A stretch of DNA of 64,000 bases from Siminovitchia acidinfaciens. GTDB taxonomy: Bacteria > Bacillota > Bacilli > Bacillales > Bacillaceae_C. Each line of letters opens with the position of its first letter. The first letter of the stretch is position 1. The notes under the pieces are model-generated. The model searched no databases, had not been told where the DNA came from, and saw nothing but the letters and a program-made list of their open reading frames with translations. Below are positions 8,840 through 19,287 of the stretch, piece after piece. Location: positions 248,001 to 312,000 of the forward strand of contig NZ_QYTV02000003.1 of NCBI RefSeq assembly GCF_003605385.1, in the 5' to 3' direction. The position numbers were made by a program, and so were the translations under genes.

Positions 8840-9328
8840 GCTATTTGGTGATTGAATATAAGCATTTTTTTCTATGAATATCATTGGTTTTAGATGGACA
8901 TGACGTTCCTGAGAGAAGATTCTTGTCATGATTCCTTTTCGCTACACCTGCCGAGTATGAGGGTTCGTTAATAACCTAATTTTTTAGATGTAAGCAAGAA
9001 TGCCTCCTATAGATATATTGATGTTGAATAAACAACCAATAGTTCGATTCTTTTCAAAGGGAATGGCACCTTGATTTTTAATACCGTTTCTAAATAAAAG
9101 CAAAGTAAAAAATAGCTGCAAGTTTGTAGCCCATTTTTAATAGCTGTGCATTGTGAAGTTGACTATCACTTTGCCAAATGAGAGATAAGATTCCTGATAC
9201 TTAACAAATTTATGATTATTTTTTATAAGAGAAAATCTTTCGTATTAAAATGATTAAATAATTACTCTGAAATTAACAGAAAACGCTTCCGGAAGAGGCG
9301 ACCACCATGAAGTAAGGAGACGGAAAAT
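8840..9328. other. Intergenic region between the MFS and hydrolase genes
   Basis: The gap is AT-rich. An imperfect hairpin with CATGAC/GTCATG arms (8899-8930) followed by a short T-rich run may terminate the MFS transcript. Around 9277 there is a poor cre-like sequence. Nothing else is recognisable. Confidence 0.4.
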
Positions 9329-10183
9329 ATGGATGAATTAAAATTGACTTTACTTGGAACAGGAAGTCCGAGACCGGATTTGGAGCGCTCGGGTCCTTCA
9401 CAGGTTATATCATTGGGTGACACTCATATTTTAGTAGATTGTGGTGAAGGAACGACGGCTCAGCTGATGAAAGCGGGAATTGCCCCGCAAAGTATTCAAT
9501 ATTTGTTTATGACGCATATTCATTCGGATCATATTTTTGGCTACGGGCAATTTCTTCTTGGGGGCTGGGGGCTCGGCAGAAGGAAGCTTACAGTCATCGG
9601 TCCAAAAGGGATGAAGCACTTCCATGAGACGCTGATAAATTTGTTCAAAGAGGATATTGATTATAGAACATCTCTTGGACGACCTGGAAACGGCGTTAGA
9701 GATGTAGAGATTATAGAAGTTGAAGAGGCGGGTCTTGTACGAACAGATCTGCCATTGAAAATAACAGCTGCCGAGATGGTGCATAATGTTAAAACTTTCG
9801 GATTCAGATTTGAAACGGACGATCAAACAGTTGTCATATCAGGGGACACTGCACCGACTCCAAATATCATCGAGTTATCCAGAAATGCTGATATTCTTGT
9901 CATGGACGCATGCTTGGCCCCTACAGCTGTATACAGGAATACGAAAAGTGCTGAGCTTCAGGAAATATGGAACAGTTTACAAAAGGAACATTGTTCACCT
10001 GAACAGGCCGGGGAAATTGCACAAAAGGCCGGCGTGAAAACACTTGTGATGACTCATTTTCTTCCAAATATTGACGAAGATGAAACGTATAATGAAGCCG
10101 TGAACGTATTTGATGGAGAAGTTATTGTAGGTGAGGATCTGCTTGTCATTGAGCCCAAAGCGTCTGCAATAGAGAGCGTGTAG
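9329..10183 (+). CDS. Metallo-beta-lactamase-fold hydrolase, RNase Z/arylsulfatase-like
   Basis: A 284-residue MBL-fold protein. The metal-binding motif THIHSDH (H63, H65, D67, H68) is present, as are the later ligands in ISGDTAPT and MTHFLP. The N-terminal LLGTGSPRPDLERSGP is typical of the RNase Z-like branch that also holds cyclic nucleotide phosphodiesterases and arylsulfatase-like enzymes. No signal peptide, so cytoplasmic. A ribosome site AAGGAG precedes the ATG. It lies before the glycolate oxidase operon but a strong terminator separates them. The true substrate is unknown. Confidence 0.8.
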   Translation: MDELKLTLLGTGSPRPDLERSGPSQVISLGDTHILVDCGEGTTAQLMKAGIAPQSIQYLFMTHIHSDHIFGYGQFLLGGWGLGRRKLTVIGPKGMKHFHETLINLFKEDIDYRTSLGRPGNGVRDVEIIEVEEAGLVRTDLPLKITAAEMVHNVKTFGFRFETDDQTVVISGDTAPTPNIIELSRNADILVMDACLAPTAVYRNTKSAELQEIWNSLQKEHCSPEQAGEIAQKAGVKTLVMTHFLPNIDEDETYNEAVNVFDGEVIVGEDLLVIEPKASAIESV

Positions 10184-10246
10184 CTTCTGCAAGTTATTTA
10201 TAAAAACGTAAATTTTCTATTTATCTAAAAAAATTATATGTTAGTA

Positions 10247-10282
10247 AAAACCTTGCGCATCAATTTATATGTGTAAGGTTTT
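10247..10282. terminator. Intrinsic terminator (bidirectional) after the MBL hydrolase
   Basis: A 14-base stem, AAAACCTTGCGCAT (10247-10260) with ATGTGTAAGGTTTT (10269-10282), with two G-U pairs and an 8-base loop, followed by a T-rich end. Confidence 0.85.
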
Positions 10283-10376
10283 TCTTAATATAGAACAGTT
10301 AGTATATTCTGAAATCCTCTTGAATATGGATACATTTAATGATTTAATGAAGAAACTAGGATGCTATTTATAGGGG

Positions 10377-11696
10377 GTGGGTCCTTTGGCAACTACTAAT
10401 TTAGCAGATTTAAAGACAGTAATCCCGGAAGACCGTTTTTCCGCCGGTGAGGAAGGCGGTAATTACCTTGGCAATGGAGGGGAAGTCACTGTATGCCCTC
10501 AGTCGGAGCAAGAAATTATTGACCTGGTATCTTATGCTAATAGCTCCGGCCAATCTATCTCTATCATGGGGGCGGGGACGAAAAGAGGGTTTGGCGGCTT
10601 AAAGGAAAATGCGGATATTTTACTGTCAATGAAAAATTACAGTGGGATTGTGGAGCATGTTCCGGGGGATATGACAGTCACTGTCAAAGCAGGAACGCCA
10701 TTTGGAGAATTGCAGGAGTATCTATCACAGTACAATCAAAAGGTTTCCATCGATCCGTTCATTCCGGAGCATTCTACTGTCGGTGGAATTATTGCCGTAA
10801 ATGACAGCGGTCCCAAAAGACTCGGTTATGGATCAGCAAGGGATTCTGTCATTGGATTGAGAGTTGTTTACCCGGATGGGACCGTCATCCGCGCGGGTGG
10901 TAAAGTCGTTAAAAATGTGGCTGGATATGATATGAATAAATTATTTATAGGTTCCATGGGTACTCTTGGAATTCTGTCAGAGGTAACCTTTAAACTGCGG
11001 CCACTGCCAAAGAGTGAGAGTCTGGTATTGCTATCGTTTCCTGAAGGCAGCTTTGATCAAATTAAAGAGTTTGCCGTCCGCCTTCTTGACTCAATATTGG
11101 AACCGGTTGCATTGGAGCTTTTGAACCCGTCTCTTTCCGAAAAAATGATCGGAATCCGCAGGAAAACGCTGGCAATTGGTTTTGAAGATGTGGAAAGTTC
11201 TGTGCTATTCCAAGAGAATTATTTAAAAGGTATTAAGCCTGATCATGCTGATATCACGGTGCTTTCAGAAGAAAACACCCGTGCTTTTTGGAAAAAGTTT
11301 TACGGAAATCCAATGGGTAAGACCTCAGATGATTTACAGGCTTCGCTAAAAATTGGCGTAGTAAACTTGGACGTCCTGGCAATAATCGAAGAATCAATAA
11401 AACTTGTAAGCGCCGGCCCACTAGAAATTAAAGCTCACGGTGGATTAGGCCATGGCATGTCCCGGGTGATCTTAAAAGGGAAAGATGAATTGGTGATCGA
11501 TGTTATCCGCCAATTGAGAAAAAAGGCTGAAGAGCTTGGGGGATATGCAATTATCACTCATTTACCGTTTGATTTCCGTAAGCAAATCGATGTATGGGGA
11601 GAAAAGCCGCCATACTTTTTCCTGATGGAAGGCATTAAAGAAACAATTGATCCCAATAACACGCTGAATCGTCATAGATTTTTGGGAGGGATTTAA
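10377..11696 (+). CDS. glcE: Glycolate oxidase FAD-binding subunit GlcE
   Basis: One of two FAD-linked subunits of the membrane-associated glycolate oxidase, which converts glycolate to glyoxylate. The VAO-type FAD domain is seen in SIMGAGTKRGFGG (about residues 60-72), STVGGIIAVNDSGP and GGKVVKNVAGYDMNKLFIGSMGTLG. The GTG at 10377 is within a GGGGGTGGG run that may itself be the ribosome site, so a TTG at 10386 (giving MATTNLADL) is an equally good start. The next gene, glcF, starts two bases after the stop. The N-terminal part is not shared with GlcD, as usual for GlcE. Confidence 0.88.
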   Translation: MGPLATTNLADLKTVIPEDRFSAGEEGGNYLGNGGEVTVCPQSEQEIIDLVSYANSSGQSISIMGAGTKRGFGGLKENADILLSMKNYSGIVEHVPGDMTVTVKAGTPFGELQEYLSQYNQKVSIDPFIPEHSTVGGIIAVNDSGPKRLGYGSARDSVIGLRVVYPDGTVIRAGGKVVKNVAGYDMNKLFIGSMGTLGILSEVTFKLRPLPKSESLVLLSFPEGSFDQIKEFAVRLLDSILEPVALELLNPSLSEKMIGIRRKTLAIGFEDVESSVLFQENYLKGIKPDHADITVLSEENTRAFWKKFYGNPMGKTSDDLQASLKIGVVNLDVLAIIEESIKLVSAGPLEIKAHGGLGHGMSRVILKGKDELVIDVIRQLRKKAEELGGYAIITHLPFDFRKQIDVWGEKPPYFFLMEGIKETIDPNNTLNRHRFLGGI

Positions 11697-11698
11697 TA

Positions 11699-13057
11699 AT
11701 GGCAACAACTGAAAAGGAGATTAATCAGGCCCCGGCATGCACGACGGTGCAATTAGGAAATTATCTTTGGAACGATCCGCCAGATCCGAATAAATGGGCC
11801 GATTGTGTTCACTGCGGCATGTGCCTGGAATCCTGCCCGACATATGAGATTACAGGCCAAGAGCAGCATTCTCCAAGGGGAAGGGTGCATTTGATCCAGT
11901 CGGTTGCTGAAGGAAGGCTGGAAGTCAATGAGGAGTTGATCAATCCAGTCTTTGAATGCCTGGATTGCAGGGCATGTACGACTGCTTGTCCCGCAGACGT
12001 AAATGTGGGAGGGCTCATTGAGGAGGCAAGAGGGCAGATACGCCAGGCAATGCCATTAACAGGCTGGAAAAGCACGGTAAGCAAACTATTTTTAGAAAAG
12101 CTGTTTCCCCATCCAGACAGGATGAATGCGCTCGGAAGCCTGTTGAAATTTTATCAAAAAAGCGGAGTTCAGACTGTGGCACGGAAAACCGGACTAATCA
12201 ATATTATGCCTGACCACTTGGCAGAAATGGAAGAGATTATGCCGCAGGTTGGAAAGCCTGTCAGAAAAAAGTATAAAAATGAAAAGGTCATTAAGGCAAA
12301 AGGTGAAAAGAAAGCGGAAGTTGCCATGCTCACCGGATGCGTGATGGATATGATGTTCAGCGATGTAAATGATGCCACTATCAACGTACTCACACGAAAC
12401 GGTAATAATGTTACCATTCCAAAAAACCAGACATGCTGTGGAGCCTTACATGTCCACGCCGGCGATCGCGATATGGGGCGGAAGCTGGCCAAGCAAAATA
12501 TTGAAGCATTTAAAAATGCGGACACTGTAATCGTCAATGCTGCGGGCTGTGGTTCCATGATGAAAGAATATTATGAGCTATTTCGCAATGACACGGATTC
12601 TGAATGGAGAGAGAAAGCGAAGAGGTTTTCCAGGAAAGTGGTAGATATTGCAAAGTATCTACATGACACGGGTTATGAAAAGCCGAAAGCGTCGATTGAA
12701 ACGACGATCACCTATCATGATGCCTGCCACCTGGCGCATGGACAGGGAGTACGCCAGGAGCCGCGTGATTTGCTGCTTGATATTCCGGGGGTAGAAATGG
12801 TGCACATGCCAAATGCAGACCGCTGTTGTGGCAGTGCAGGGATTTATAATATTACCAATCCCGAAATGGCCGACGCGGTGCTTGAAAGCAAAATGCAAAA
12901 CGTGCCGGAGGAAGTGGAGATGATTTCGATGGGAAATCCGGGCTGTATGCTGCAGATGGCGCTCGGTGTCCAAAGGCATGGCCGAAATCAAAAAGTCGTT
13001 CATACAGTTCAATTATTGGATTGGGCTTATCAAAAAGAGAACGGGGAGGTGGAGTGA
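11699..13057 (+). CDS. glcF: Glycolate oxidase iron-sulfur subunit GlcF
   Basis: The electron-transfer subunit of glycolate oxidase. Two 4Fe-4S clusters are shown by CVHCGMCLESCP (about residues 38-49) and CLDCRACTTACP. Two CCG domains follow (LTGCVMDMMFSDVN with NQTCCGALHVHAG, and YHDACHLAHGQG with CCGSAGIYNI), which bind cofactor in this family. Its ATG follows GGGAGG and lies two bases after the glcE stop. The operon order glcE-glcF-glcD-permease leaves little doubt about the role. Confidence 0.92.
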   Translation: MATTEKEINQAPACTTVQLGNYLWNDPPDPNKWADCVHCGMCLESCPTYEITGQEQHSPRGRVHLIQSVAEGRLEVNEELINPVFECLDCRACTTACPADVNVGGLIEEARGQIRQAMPLTGWKSTVSKLFLEKLFPHPDRMNALGSLLKFYQKSGVQTVARKTGLINIMPDHLAEMEEIMPQVGKPVRKKYKNEKVIKAKGEKKAEVAMLTGCVMDMMFSDVNDATINVLTRNGNNVTIPKNQTCCGALHVHAGDRDMGRKLAKQNIEAFKNADTVIVNAAGCGSMMKEYYELFRNDTDSEWREKAKRFSRKVVDIAKYLHDTGYEKPKASIETTITYHDACHLAHGQGVRQEPRDLLLDIPGVEMVHMPNADRCCGSAGIYNITNPEMADAVLESKMQNVPEEVEMISMGNPGCMLQMALGVQRHGRNQKVVHTVQLLDWAYQKENGEVE

Positions 13058-13058
13058 A

Positions 13059-14498
13059 GTGAAAATCCAAACAAAGGACAGGCATATTCTCGAGCTTGCT
13101 AAGCTTGTTTCCGGTTTTCGCTCCATCCTTTACAAAAAAGCGGATTTGGCTGCCTACGACTGTGACGGTTTTACCATACAAAAGTATATGCCGAAGGCCG
13201 TTGTCTTTCCGCAAAATACAGAAGAAGTGGCGGCTGTCGTCAAGTATTGCTCGCAGAACGGCTTGCCGTTTTTGGCGCGTGGGGCAGGCACAGGGCTCAG
13301 TGGCGGGGCTATTCCGATCAACGGGGAAGTGATCATCAGTTTGACACGGATGAAAAGATTGCTGAGCGTTGATCTTGAGAATAGAAGGGCTGTAGTAGAA
13401 CCTGGCTTTATCAATTTGAAATTGACGCATGCGATATCAGATAAGGAATACTACTACGCACCGGATCCGTCCAGCCAGTATTGCTGTACAATCGGCGGCA
13501 ATGTGGCTGAAAATGCCGGAGGGGCACACTGCTTGAAATATGGAGTGACAACCAATCATATATTGGGTATGGAGGTCGTGCTCCCAAATGGTGAAGTGAT
13601 TGAAATCGGACAAAATGGAATTCCTGATTCACCTGGTTATGATTTATTGGGTCTTTTAACAGGATCTGAAGGCACTCTTGGAATTGTTACGAAAATCACA
13701 GTACGGATTTTAAAAAATCCGGAAACAAAACAAACGGTACTTGCTTATTTCGACAAAATCGAAGATGGCAGTCAGGCGGTGTCAGACATCATTTCAGCCG
13801 GAATTGTTCCCGCAGCCCTTGAAATGATGGACAAAATTGCGATTGAGGGAGTGGAAGCTGCAGCATTTCCCGTCGGTCACCCGAAAGATATAGAAGCGCT
13901 ACTATTAATTGAAGTAGATGGCATCCGGGCGGGGATTGAGGAACAGATCAATCAGATTTTGGAAGTTTGTAAAAATCGGAATGTCAGGGAAGTTAGGGCT
14001 GCGAAAAGTGAGGAAGAAAGAGAAAGGTGGTGGGCAAACAGAAAAACGGGCTTTGGGGCAATGGGGGCCATCTCATATGATTATCTTGTACAGGACGGTG
14101 TCATACCACGGAGCAAGCTTCCGGAAGTGTTAAGGAAAATCAATGAAATCAGCCAAGAGTCCGGCTTGAGAATCGCAAATATCTTTCATGCCGGGGACGG
14201 TAATCTTCACCCGCTTGTGTTGTTTGATTCCCGGATCCCTGGTGAAACAGAAAAGGCCATTGAAGCCGGAAGTGCCTGTTTAAAAGTTTGCGCGGATGCA
14301 GGTGGAACGATTACAGGCGAGCACGGCGTAGGGATTGAGAAGAAAGAAGAGATGCGGTTCGTTTTTACAGATGAAGAAATTTTAGCGCAAACGGATATTC
14401 GAAAGGTTTTTAACCACGATAATTTGCTGAATGGAGGAAAATTATTCCCTACACCAGGGAAATGTGCTGAAATTAAGCAGGAGTTGAAAAAAGCATAA
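13059..14498 (+). CDS. glcD: Glycolate oxidase catalytic subunit GlcD
   Basis: A 479-residue FAD-linked oxidase that oxidises glycolate or related 2-hydroxyacids. FAD-binding sequences PFLARGAGTGLSGGAIP and GGNVAENAGGAHCLKYGVT and the C-terminal HAGDGNLHPL and GEHGVGIEKK are all typical of GlcD. I place the start at the GTG at 13059, two bases after the glcF stop and 9 bases after GGGGAGG; a longer frame from 12966 overlaps glcF and has no ribosome site. It forms one operon with glcE and glcF. Confidence 0.92.
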   Translation: MKIQTKDRHILELAKLVSGFRSILYKKADLAAYDCDGFTIQKYMPKAVVFPQNTEEVAAVVKYCSQNGLPFLARGAGTGLSGGAIPINGEVIISLTRMKRLLSVDLENRRAVVEPGFINLKLTHAISDKEYYYAPDPSSQYCCTIGGNVAENAGGAHCLKYGVTTNHILGMEVVLPNGEVIEIGQNGIPDSPGYDLLGLLTGSEGTLGIVTKITVRILKNPETKQTVLAYFDKIEDGSQAVSDIISAGIVPAALEMMDKIAIEGVEAAAFPVGHPKDIEALLLIEVDGIRAGIEEQINQILEVCKNRNVREVRAAKSEEERERWWANRKTGFGAMGAISYDYLVQDGVIPRSKLPEVLRKINEISQESGLRIANIFHAGDGNLHPLVLFDSRIPGETEKAIEAGSACLKVCADAGGTITGEHGVGIEKKEEMRFVFTDEEILAQTDIRKVFNHDNLLNGGKLFPTPGKCAEIKQELKKA

Positions 14499-14590
14499 AG
14501 TTTGTCCATGATCCAGTAAATGAGCCTAAAAACTGAACATTATTCACCATTAGATACGGCACCTTGAAAAAAGAAAGGGGAAAATGCGTT

Positions 14591-16384
14591 ATGAGTACAG
14601 GTTTGCTATCTATTCTGTCTCTCTTGCCCATCATTGCCGTAGGTGTATTTTTAGTTGGTCTCAGGTGGCCCGCTAGCAGGGCTATGCCTATTTCCTATAT
14701 TTTGGCTGTTATACTGGCGCTTTTTGTCTGGAAAGTTCCGGGAGTAAATGTCACTGCCGCTTCCATAAACGGAGTTGTAGTGGCTTTCACGCTCTTATAC
14801 ATTATTTTTGGCGCTATTTTACTCCTAAACACACTTCAGGAAAGCGGCGGTATGAAAACAATCCGCCAGGGCTTTACGGATATTTCTGAAGATCGCAGGA
14901 TCCAGGTCATCATTATTGCCTGGCTGTTCGGTTCATTCATTGAAGGTTCTGCAGGGTTTGGGACGCCTGCTGCAGTAGCTGTCCCATTGCTTGTTGGATT
15001 GGGCTTCCCTGCTATGGCAGCAGTTGTGGCAGGGATGGTGATTCAAAGTACTCCTGTAACATTCGGTGCTGTGGGTACACCTGTTTTGGTCGGGATTCAA
15101 ACGGGTCTGTCGGCTGATCCAAGCATCAGCAATGATTTTCTTCAATTGGTGACGATGATTGGCGGTAAAGCGGCGATTTTGCACATGATTGCCGGGACAT
15201 TGATCCCACTCTTTGTTGTCGGATTAATGACCAGGTTTTTCGGAAAAAACAAATCTTTTACCGAGGGGCTCAAAGTTTGGAAGTTTGCCCTTTTTGCGGC
15301 ATTTGCCATGACGATTCCTTATTTAATCGTGGCCAGTACGCTAGGGCCTGAATTTCCTTCGATGACCGGAGGGCTAATCGGATTAATCATTGTTGTCAGT
15401 GCTGCAAAAAAAGGATTTCTTCTTCCGCCAAAAGAGGATACTTGGAATTTTGAAGATGAGTCAAAGTGGGATCCGGAGTGGACCGGAAAAGTCATTCTGA
15501 AGGATATTACACATAAGAGCGGTTCGATGAGCATGCTAAAAGCGTGGTCACCCTATGTACTTGTTGCCCTTTTCCTTATACTGACTAGGCTGAAATCACT
15601 CCCCTTTTTAGAGTGGAGCCAGTCCTGGACTATTGCTTTTGAAAATATGTTTGATTCGGGAATAACGGCCAGCTTTCAGCCGCTCTATTCACCTGGTACC
15701 ATTTTTATTGTAGTATCTGTCATTACGTTTTTCCTTCACGGGATGAATGGAAGCGCATACAGAAGTGCGTGGGCACAATCTGGGAAAACAGCCCTGGCCG
15801 CTTCAACAGCACTGATTTTCACCGTTCCGATGGTTCAAGTGTTTTTAAATAGCGGAGGTGGTGCTGCAGGTTATGAGCGGATGCCGATAGAATTAGCTAA
15901 TGGGGTAGCGGCATTAGCTGGGGAATTTTGGCCATTCTTCGCAACATTTATCGGCGGACTTGGAGCGTTTATCGCAGGAAGCAACACGGTAAGTAATATG
16001 ATGTTCTCACTTTTCCAATATGATGTCGGCTCTCAAATCGGGGTAGATCCGACATGGATTGTCGCATTGCAGTCAGTCGGCGGGGCGGCTGGAAATATGA
16101 TCTGTGTGCATAATGTTGTTGCAGCATCAGCAGTTGTAGGCCTGCTTGGAAAAGAAGGGACAGTTATCCGAAAAACGTTGTTCCCGTTTGCATATTATGC
16201 CTTGTTCACAGGATCGATAGGTTATTCAATTGTCTGGTATTCCCAAAAAGGGATATTTAATCTTGGGTCCATTATCGCCTTGTTGATTGTTTTCGCGGCA
16301 ATTTATATTATTGCAACGAATAGCAGACGCGCCGCCATGTTGGAGGTGCCGGTTTCCGCTGATTCAGTGAAGGATGTAAAATAG
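14591..16384 (+). CDS. L-lactate/glycolate permease, LctP family
   Basis: A 597-residue permease with about 13-14 membrane helices that imports lactate or glycolate with protons. Family hallmarks are [21 protein letters not shown] near residue 115 and [24 protein letters not shown] near residue 460. The ATG at 14591 follows AAAGGGG; an upstream TTG at 14564 has none. It lies 92 bases after glcD and very likely supplies glycolate to GlcDEF, as GlcA does in other bacteria. Confidence 0.88.
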   Translation: MSTGLLSILSLLPIIAVGVFLVGLRWPASRAMPISYILAVILALFVWKVPGVNVTAASINGVVVAFTLLYIIFGAILLLNTLQESGGMKTIRQGFTDISEDRRIQVIIIAWLFGSFIEGSAGFGTPAAVAVPLLVGLGFPAMAAVVAGMVIQSTPVTFGAVGTPVLVGIQTGLSADPSISNDFLQLVTMIGGKAAILHMIAGTLIPLFVVGLMTRFFGKNKSFTEGLKVWKFALFAAFAMTIPYLIVASTLGPEFPSMTGGLIGLIIVVSAAKKGFLLPPKEDTWNFEDESKWDPEWTGKVILKDITHKSGSMSMLKAWSPYVLVALFLILTRLKSLPFLEWSQSWTIAFENMFDSGITASFQPLYSPGTIFIVVSVITFFLHGMNGSAYRSAWAQSGKTALAASTALIFTVPMVQVFLNSGGGAAGYERMPIELANGVAALAGEFWPFFATFIGGLGAFIAGSNTVSNMMFSLFQYDVGSQIGVDPTWIVALQSVGGAAGNMICVHNVVAASAVVGLLGKEGTVIRKTLFPFAYYALFTGSIGYSIVWYSQKGIFNLGSIIALLIVFAAIYIIATNSRRAAMLEVPVSADSVKDVK

Positions 16385-16425
16385 TAAACAGGGACGAAAT
16401 TAGACACTTAAATATTTTTAATCTC

Positions 16426-16462
16426 AAGCATCCATCGGAATTGCTCGGCGGATGCTTTTTTT
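16426..16462 (+). terminator. Intrinsic terminator of the glycolate operon
   Basis: AAGCATCC pairs with GGATGCTT around a central segment, followed by a run of seven T residues. Confidence 0.8.
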
Positions 16463-16504
16463 GTTTAGCGTACTATAAAATTCCATGCTTGTGGATCACT
16501 TGTT

Positions 16505-17105
16505 AATTGAGTTACGCTACGTTCAGCTCCAGCGCCTATCGACTAGCAGACTTCGCGCCTCTGGTGCTCCTGCGGCGCAGCATATTCGATGAGGTGAAGC
16601 TCACCTCGTCGCAAAGGGCAGGAAGCTTCTCGAGGAAGCAGCTTGCCTACGATAAGTCAACAAAACTCTGCTCCTGCGCCAAAGCTTACTCAGGAAGCCT
16701 TGTTCAGCTCGTCGCAAAGCCACACGAAGCTTTTTCGAAGAAGAAACTCATGATGCTTAGAAGGAAGATGCTTAGCTCCGACGGACAGGACGTCATAGTG
16801 CCACCGACGCACAGGAAGTGCTAGTGCAAGCGATGCGACAGGATGTCGCGTCCTGAGCCTGCCGAAGCCACAGGATGTGGCGGTCTGAGGCGGCCTACGT
16901 CGCCGTGTTTCCTTTATCTCGTTGGAGTCACTCCAGTCTAGCTCCAGACGGCAGGGGCTCGAGGTCGCTTCGGTCAATCCAATGAAGTCAAAGAACGACT
17001 TCACTGGATTGCCCTCCAGCGCTTGTCGCCCCTAAACGGCCGTCTTCCACATTTCGGCTCAGTCTGTACGTCGATGAACAGGCGCTTCCGCTTTTGTTCT
17101 TTTCC
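16505..17105. repeat. Mosaic intergenic repeat cluster A
   Basis: About 600 bases without credible genes, built from modules that recur at many places in this window: the CAGCTCCAGCGCCTATCGAC edge, a CTACGATAAGTCAAC segment, an array of micro-palindromes (16782-16881: around GGACAGGACGTC, GCACAGGAAGTGC, GCGACAGGATGTCGC, GCCACAGGATGTGGC), a long palindrome (16972-17014) and a closing GCGCTTCCGCTTTT. It separates the glycolate operon from prfC. Confidence 0.85.
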
Positions 17106-17181
17106 CTGAAAAAACGATCATTGCAATTCAGCTCCTGGAAGAATAAGATTGAAAAGAGATTGAAATGAAAGGATTTATGTG

Positions 17182-18759
17182 ATGGCAAATAATTTGGAAC
17201 GAGAAGTAAACTCTAGGAGAACTTTTGCAATAATCTCCCACCCGGATGCCGGGAAAACGACATTGACTGAAAAGCTACTTTTATTTGGCGGAGCGATTCG
17301 GGATGCGGGGACGGTCAAAGGAAAAAAGACAGGAAAATATGCAACTTCGGATTGGATGGAAATAGAAAAGCAACGCGGAATCTCAGTCACTTCTTCCGTG
17401 ATGCAATTTCAATATGAAGATTTCAGAATTAATATACTCGACACACCGGGACACCAAGACTTCAGTGAAGATACGTATCGGACATTGATGGCTGTTGACA
17501 GTGCAGTAATGATCATTGACTCTGCCAAAGGTATCGAAGAACAGACTCTTAAGCTTTTCAAGGTATGCAGAATGCGCGGAATCCCGATCTTCACTTTTAT
17601 TAATAAATTGGACCGCCAAGGAAGACAGCCCTTAGAACTCCTTGCGGAAATAGAAGAAGTTCTGGACATAGAGACGTACCCGATGAACTGGCCAATCGGG
17701 ATGGGAAAAGAGTTTTACGGTATTTATGATCGTCATTACAATAGAATAGAACAGTTTCGGACGGACGACGAGAGCCGTTTTCTTCCATTGGATGATAATG
17801 GGGAAGTCATCGGTGAACATCCGATTAAGCAAACGGGTCTATATGATCAGGCGCTTGAAGAAGTACTGCTTTTGGATGAGGCAGGCAATGAATTTTCTGT
17901 TGAAAAATTGAATGAAGGGGCAATGACGCCCGTCTTTTTCGGCAGTGCCTTGACAACATTCGGAGTACAGACGTTTTTGGAAACATATTTGGAGTTTGCA
18001 CCTCCACCGCAGCCGAGAAAGTCCAGCAATGGTGAAATCGATCCTGCTTCACAAGGATTTTCGGGGTTTGTATTTAAAATCCAGGCTAATATGAATCCTG
18101 CACACCGTGACCGAATCGCTTTTGTCAGGATTTGCTCAGGCGAATTTGAAAGAGGGATGTCTGTGACTCTGGCCAGAACCGAAAAGCAGTTCAAACTTTC
18201 GCAGTCGACGCAGTTTTTGGCTGACGACCGTAGTACAGTCAATAAAGCAGTGAGCGGGGATATTATTGGTCTGTATGATACTGGAACTTATCAAATCGGG
18301 GATTCGATTGCAGAAGGCAAGAAAATCATCAAATATGAAAAGCTGCCTCAATTCACACCGGAGCTTTTTGTTAGAGTGACTGCAAAGAATGTCATGAAGC
18401 AAAAAAGCTTCCACAAAGGCATCCATCAGCTTGTACAAGAAGGAGCTGTCCAATTATTCAAGACTTACCGCATGGAAGATTATATTCTAGGCGCTGTAGG
18501 CCAGCTTCAATTTGAAGTCTTTGTCCATCGGATGAAAAATGAATATAATTCCGATGTCATCATAGAGCCGATGGGCTCCAAAATCGCCAGGTGGATTGAA
18601 AATGATCGAATAGATGAATCGCTGTCAAGCCAGCGAAGTTTGCTAGTGAAAGACAGATTTGATAACCCGGTATTTCTATTCGAGAATGAATTTGCATTGC
18701 GCTGGTTCACCGATAAAAACCCATCAATCCAGTTGCGCGATCCAATGGAAATTGACTGA
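17182..18759 (+). CDS. prfC: Peptide chain release factor 3 (RF3)
   Basis: A 525-residue translational GTPase that recycles release factors RF1/RF2 from the ribosome. G motifs are intact: [10 protein letters not shown] (about residues 19-28), the switch region [15 protein letters not shown] and NKLDRQ. Domain 2 and the RF3 C-terminal domain ([20 protein letters not shown]) follow. The ATG at 17182 follows AAAGGA with 8 bases between; a GTG three bases upstream is less likely. It is a single-gene unit flanked by repeat clusters. RF3 is not universal in Bacillus; B. subtilis lacks it. Confidence 0.95.
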   Translation: MANNLEREVNSRRTFAIISHPDAGKTTLTEKLLLFGGAIRDAGTVKGKKTGKYATSDWMEIEKQRGISVTSSVMQFQYEDFRINILDTPGHQDFSEDTYRTLMAVDSAVMIIDSAKGIEEQTLKLFKVCRMRGIPIFTFINKLDRQGRQPLELLAEIEEVLDIETYPMNWPIGMGKEFYGIYDRHYNRIEQFRTDDESRFLPLDDNGEVIGEHPIKQTGLYDQALEEVLLLDEAGNEFSVEKLNEGAMTPVFFGSALTTFGVQTFLETYLEFAPPPQPRKSSNGEIDPASQGFSGFVFKIQANMNPAHRDRIAFVRICSGEFERGMSVTLARTEKQFKLSQSTQFLADDRSTVNKAVSGDIIGLYDTGTYQIGDSIAEGKKIIKYEKLPQFTPELFVRVTAKNVMKQKSFHKGIHQLVQEGAVQLFKTYRMEDYILGAVGQLQFEVFVHRMKNEYNSDVIIEPMGSKIARWIENDRIDESLSSQRSLLVKDRFDNPVFLFENEFALRWFTDKNPSIQLRDPMEID

Positions 18760-18784
18760 TAGCAATAATATTTCATTTTATAAG

Positions 18785-18816
18785 GAGGAACCTTAAAAAG
18801 GTTTCTCTTTTTTTTT
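18785..18816 (+). terminator. Intrinsic terminator of prfC
   Basis: GAGGAACC pairs with GGTTTCTC (one G-U) around TTAAAAA, followed by nine T residues. Confidence 0.85.
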
Positions 18817-18867
18817 GTTGTATAGGAAATTATAAATCATAAGTTTGTTGATAACTTATTATCTATT

Positions 18868-19170
18868 TGTGCTACGTCCAGCTCCGACGGACAGGATGTC
18901 CTAGTGCCGCCGGCGCCACAGGACGTGGCGCTTTAAGCCGGCCAGCGCCTAGCCCCTCGAGGTCACAAGCCCGCCACGAAGAATGTGCTCCTACGCCACA
19001 GCTTATTCGAGGAAGTCTTGTTCAGCTCGTCGCAAAGCTGCATGAAGGATACTCAGAGAAGTTTCACAGGATGTGATGGAAGTCAGCCGCTTGGCTGAAG
19101 AACTGCCTCCTCGGGAATCGTCTTGTGCTTGTCGGGGCTGAGCAAGGCGCTTGCGCTTTTGTTCTTCAAT
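18868..19170. repeat. Mosaic intergenic repeat cluster B
   Basis: Non-coding repeat cluster with micro-palindromes GGACAGGATGTCC (18889-18901) and GCCACAGGACGTGGC (18915-18929), the GTTCAGCTCGTCGCAAAGC module and the closing module CACAGGATGTGATGGAAGTC to GGCGCTTGCGCTTTT. It lies between prfC and the RND gene. Confidence 0.85.
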
Positions 19171-19233
19171 AAAATTTGACGTATTTATGAATAATCAAGA
19201 TTGCCTGCGGCTATACGGTTATGGGGACACCAA

Positions 19234-19253
19234 AACTGTTATAATTAACAGTT
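19234..19253. promoter_or_regulatory. Perfect palindrome over a TATAAT box, likely repressor operator
   Basis: AACTGTTA and TAACAGTT flank TAAT, and a TATAAT box lies inside, 35 bases before the RND start. The symmetry and place suit a TetR- or MarR-type operator. No regulator gene is adjacent. Confidence 0.5.
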
Positions 19254-19287
19254 AGAAATGGTTCTTTATCCGAAAGGGGATTGGTTC

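Noticed and set aside
9277-9290. cre-like sequence before the MBL hydrolase
   Set aside because: Both end positions of the motif are wrong and it is not placed near a recognisable promoter.
12852-13430. 192-codon minus-strand frame over the glcF/glcD junction
   Set aside because: Both glcF and glcD have clear family motifs in the other strand; this frame has none.
16690-17004. Minus-strand frame starting MKSFFDFIGLTEATSSPC inside repeat cluster A, and its twin at 62562-62756 (MKSFFDFIDLTEATSSPC)
   Set aside because: Both are translations of the long palindrome and edges of the mosaic repeat, without a ribosome site. Their likeness comes from the DNA repeat.
16505-17105. Repeat clusters as insertion sequences
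   Set aside because: No transposase frame or remnant is visible and no constant terminal inverted repeats with target duplications were found.
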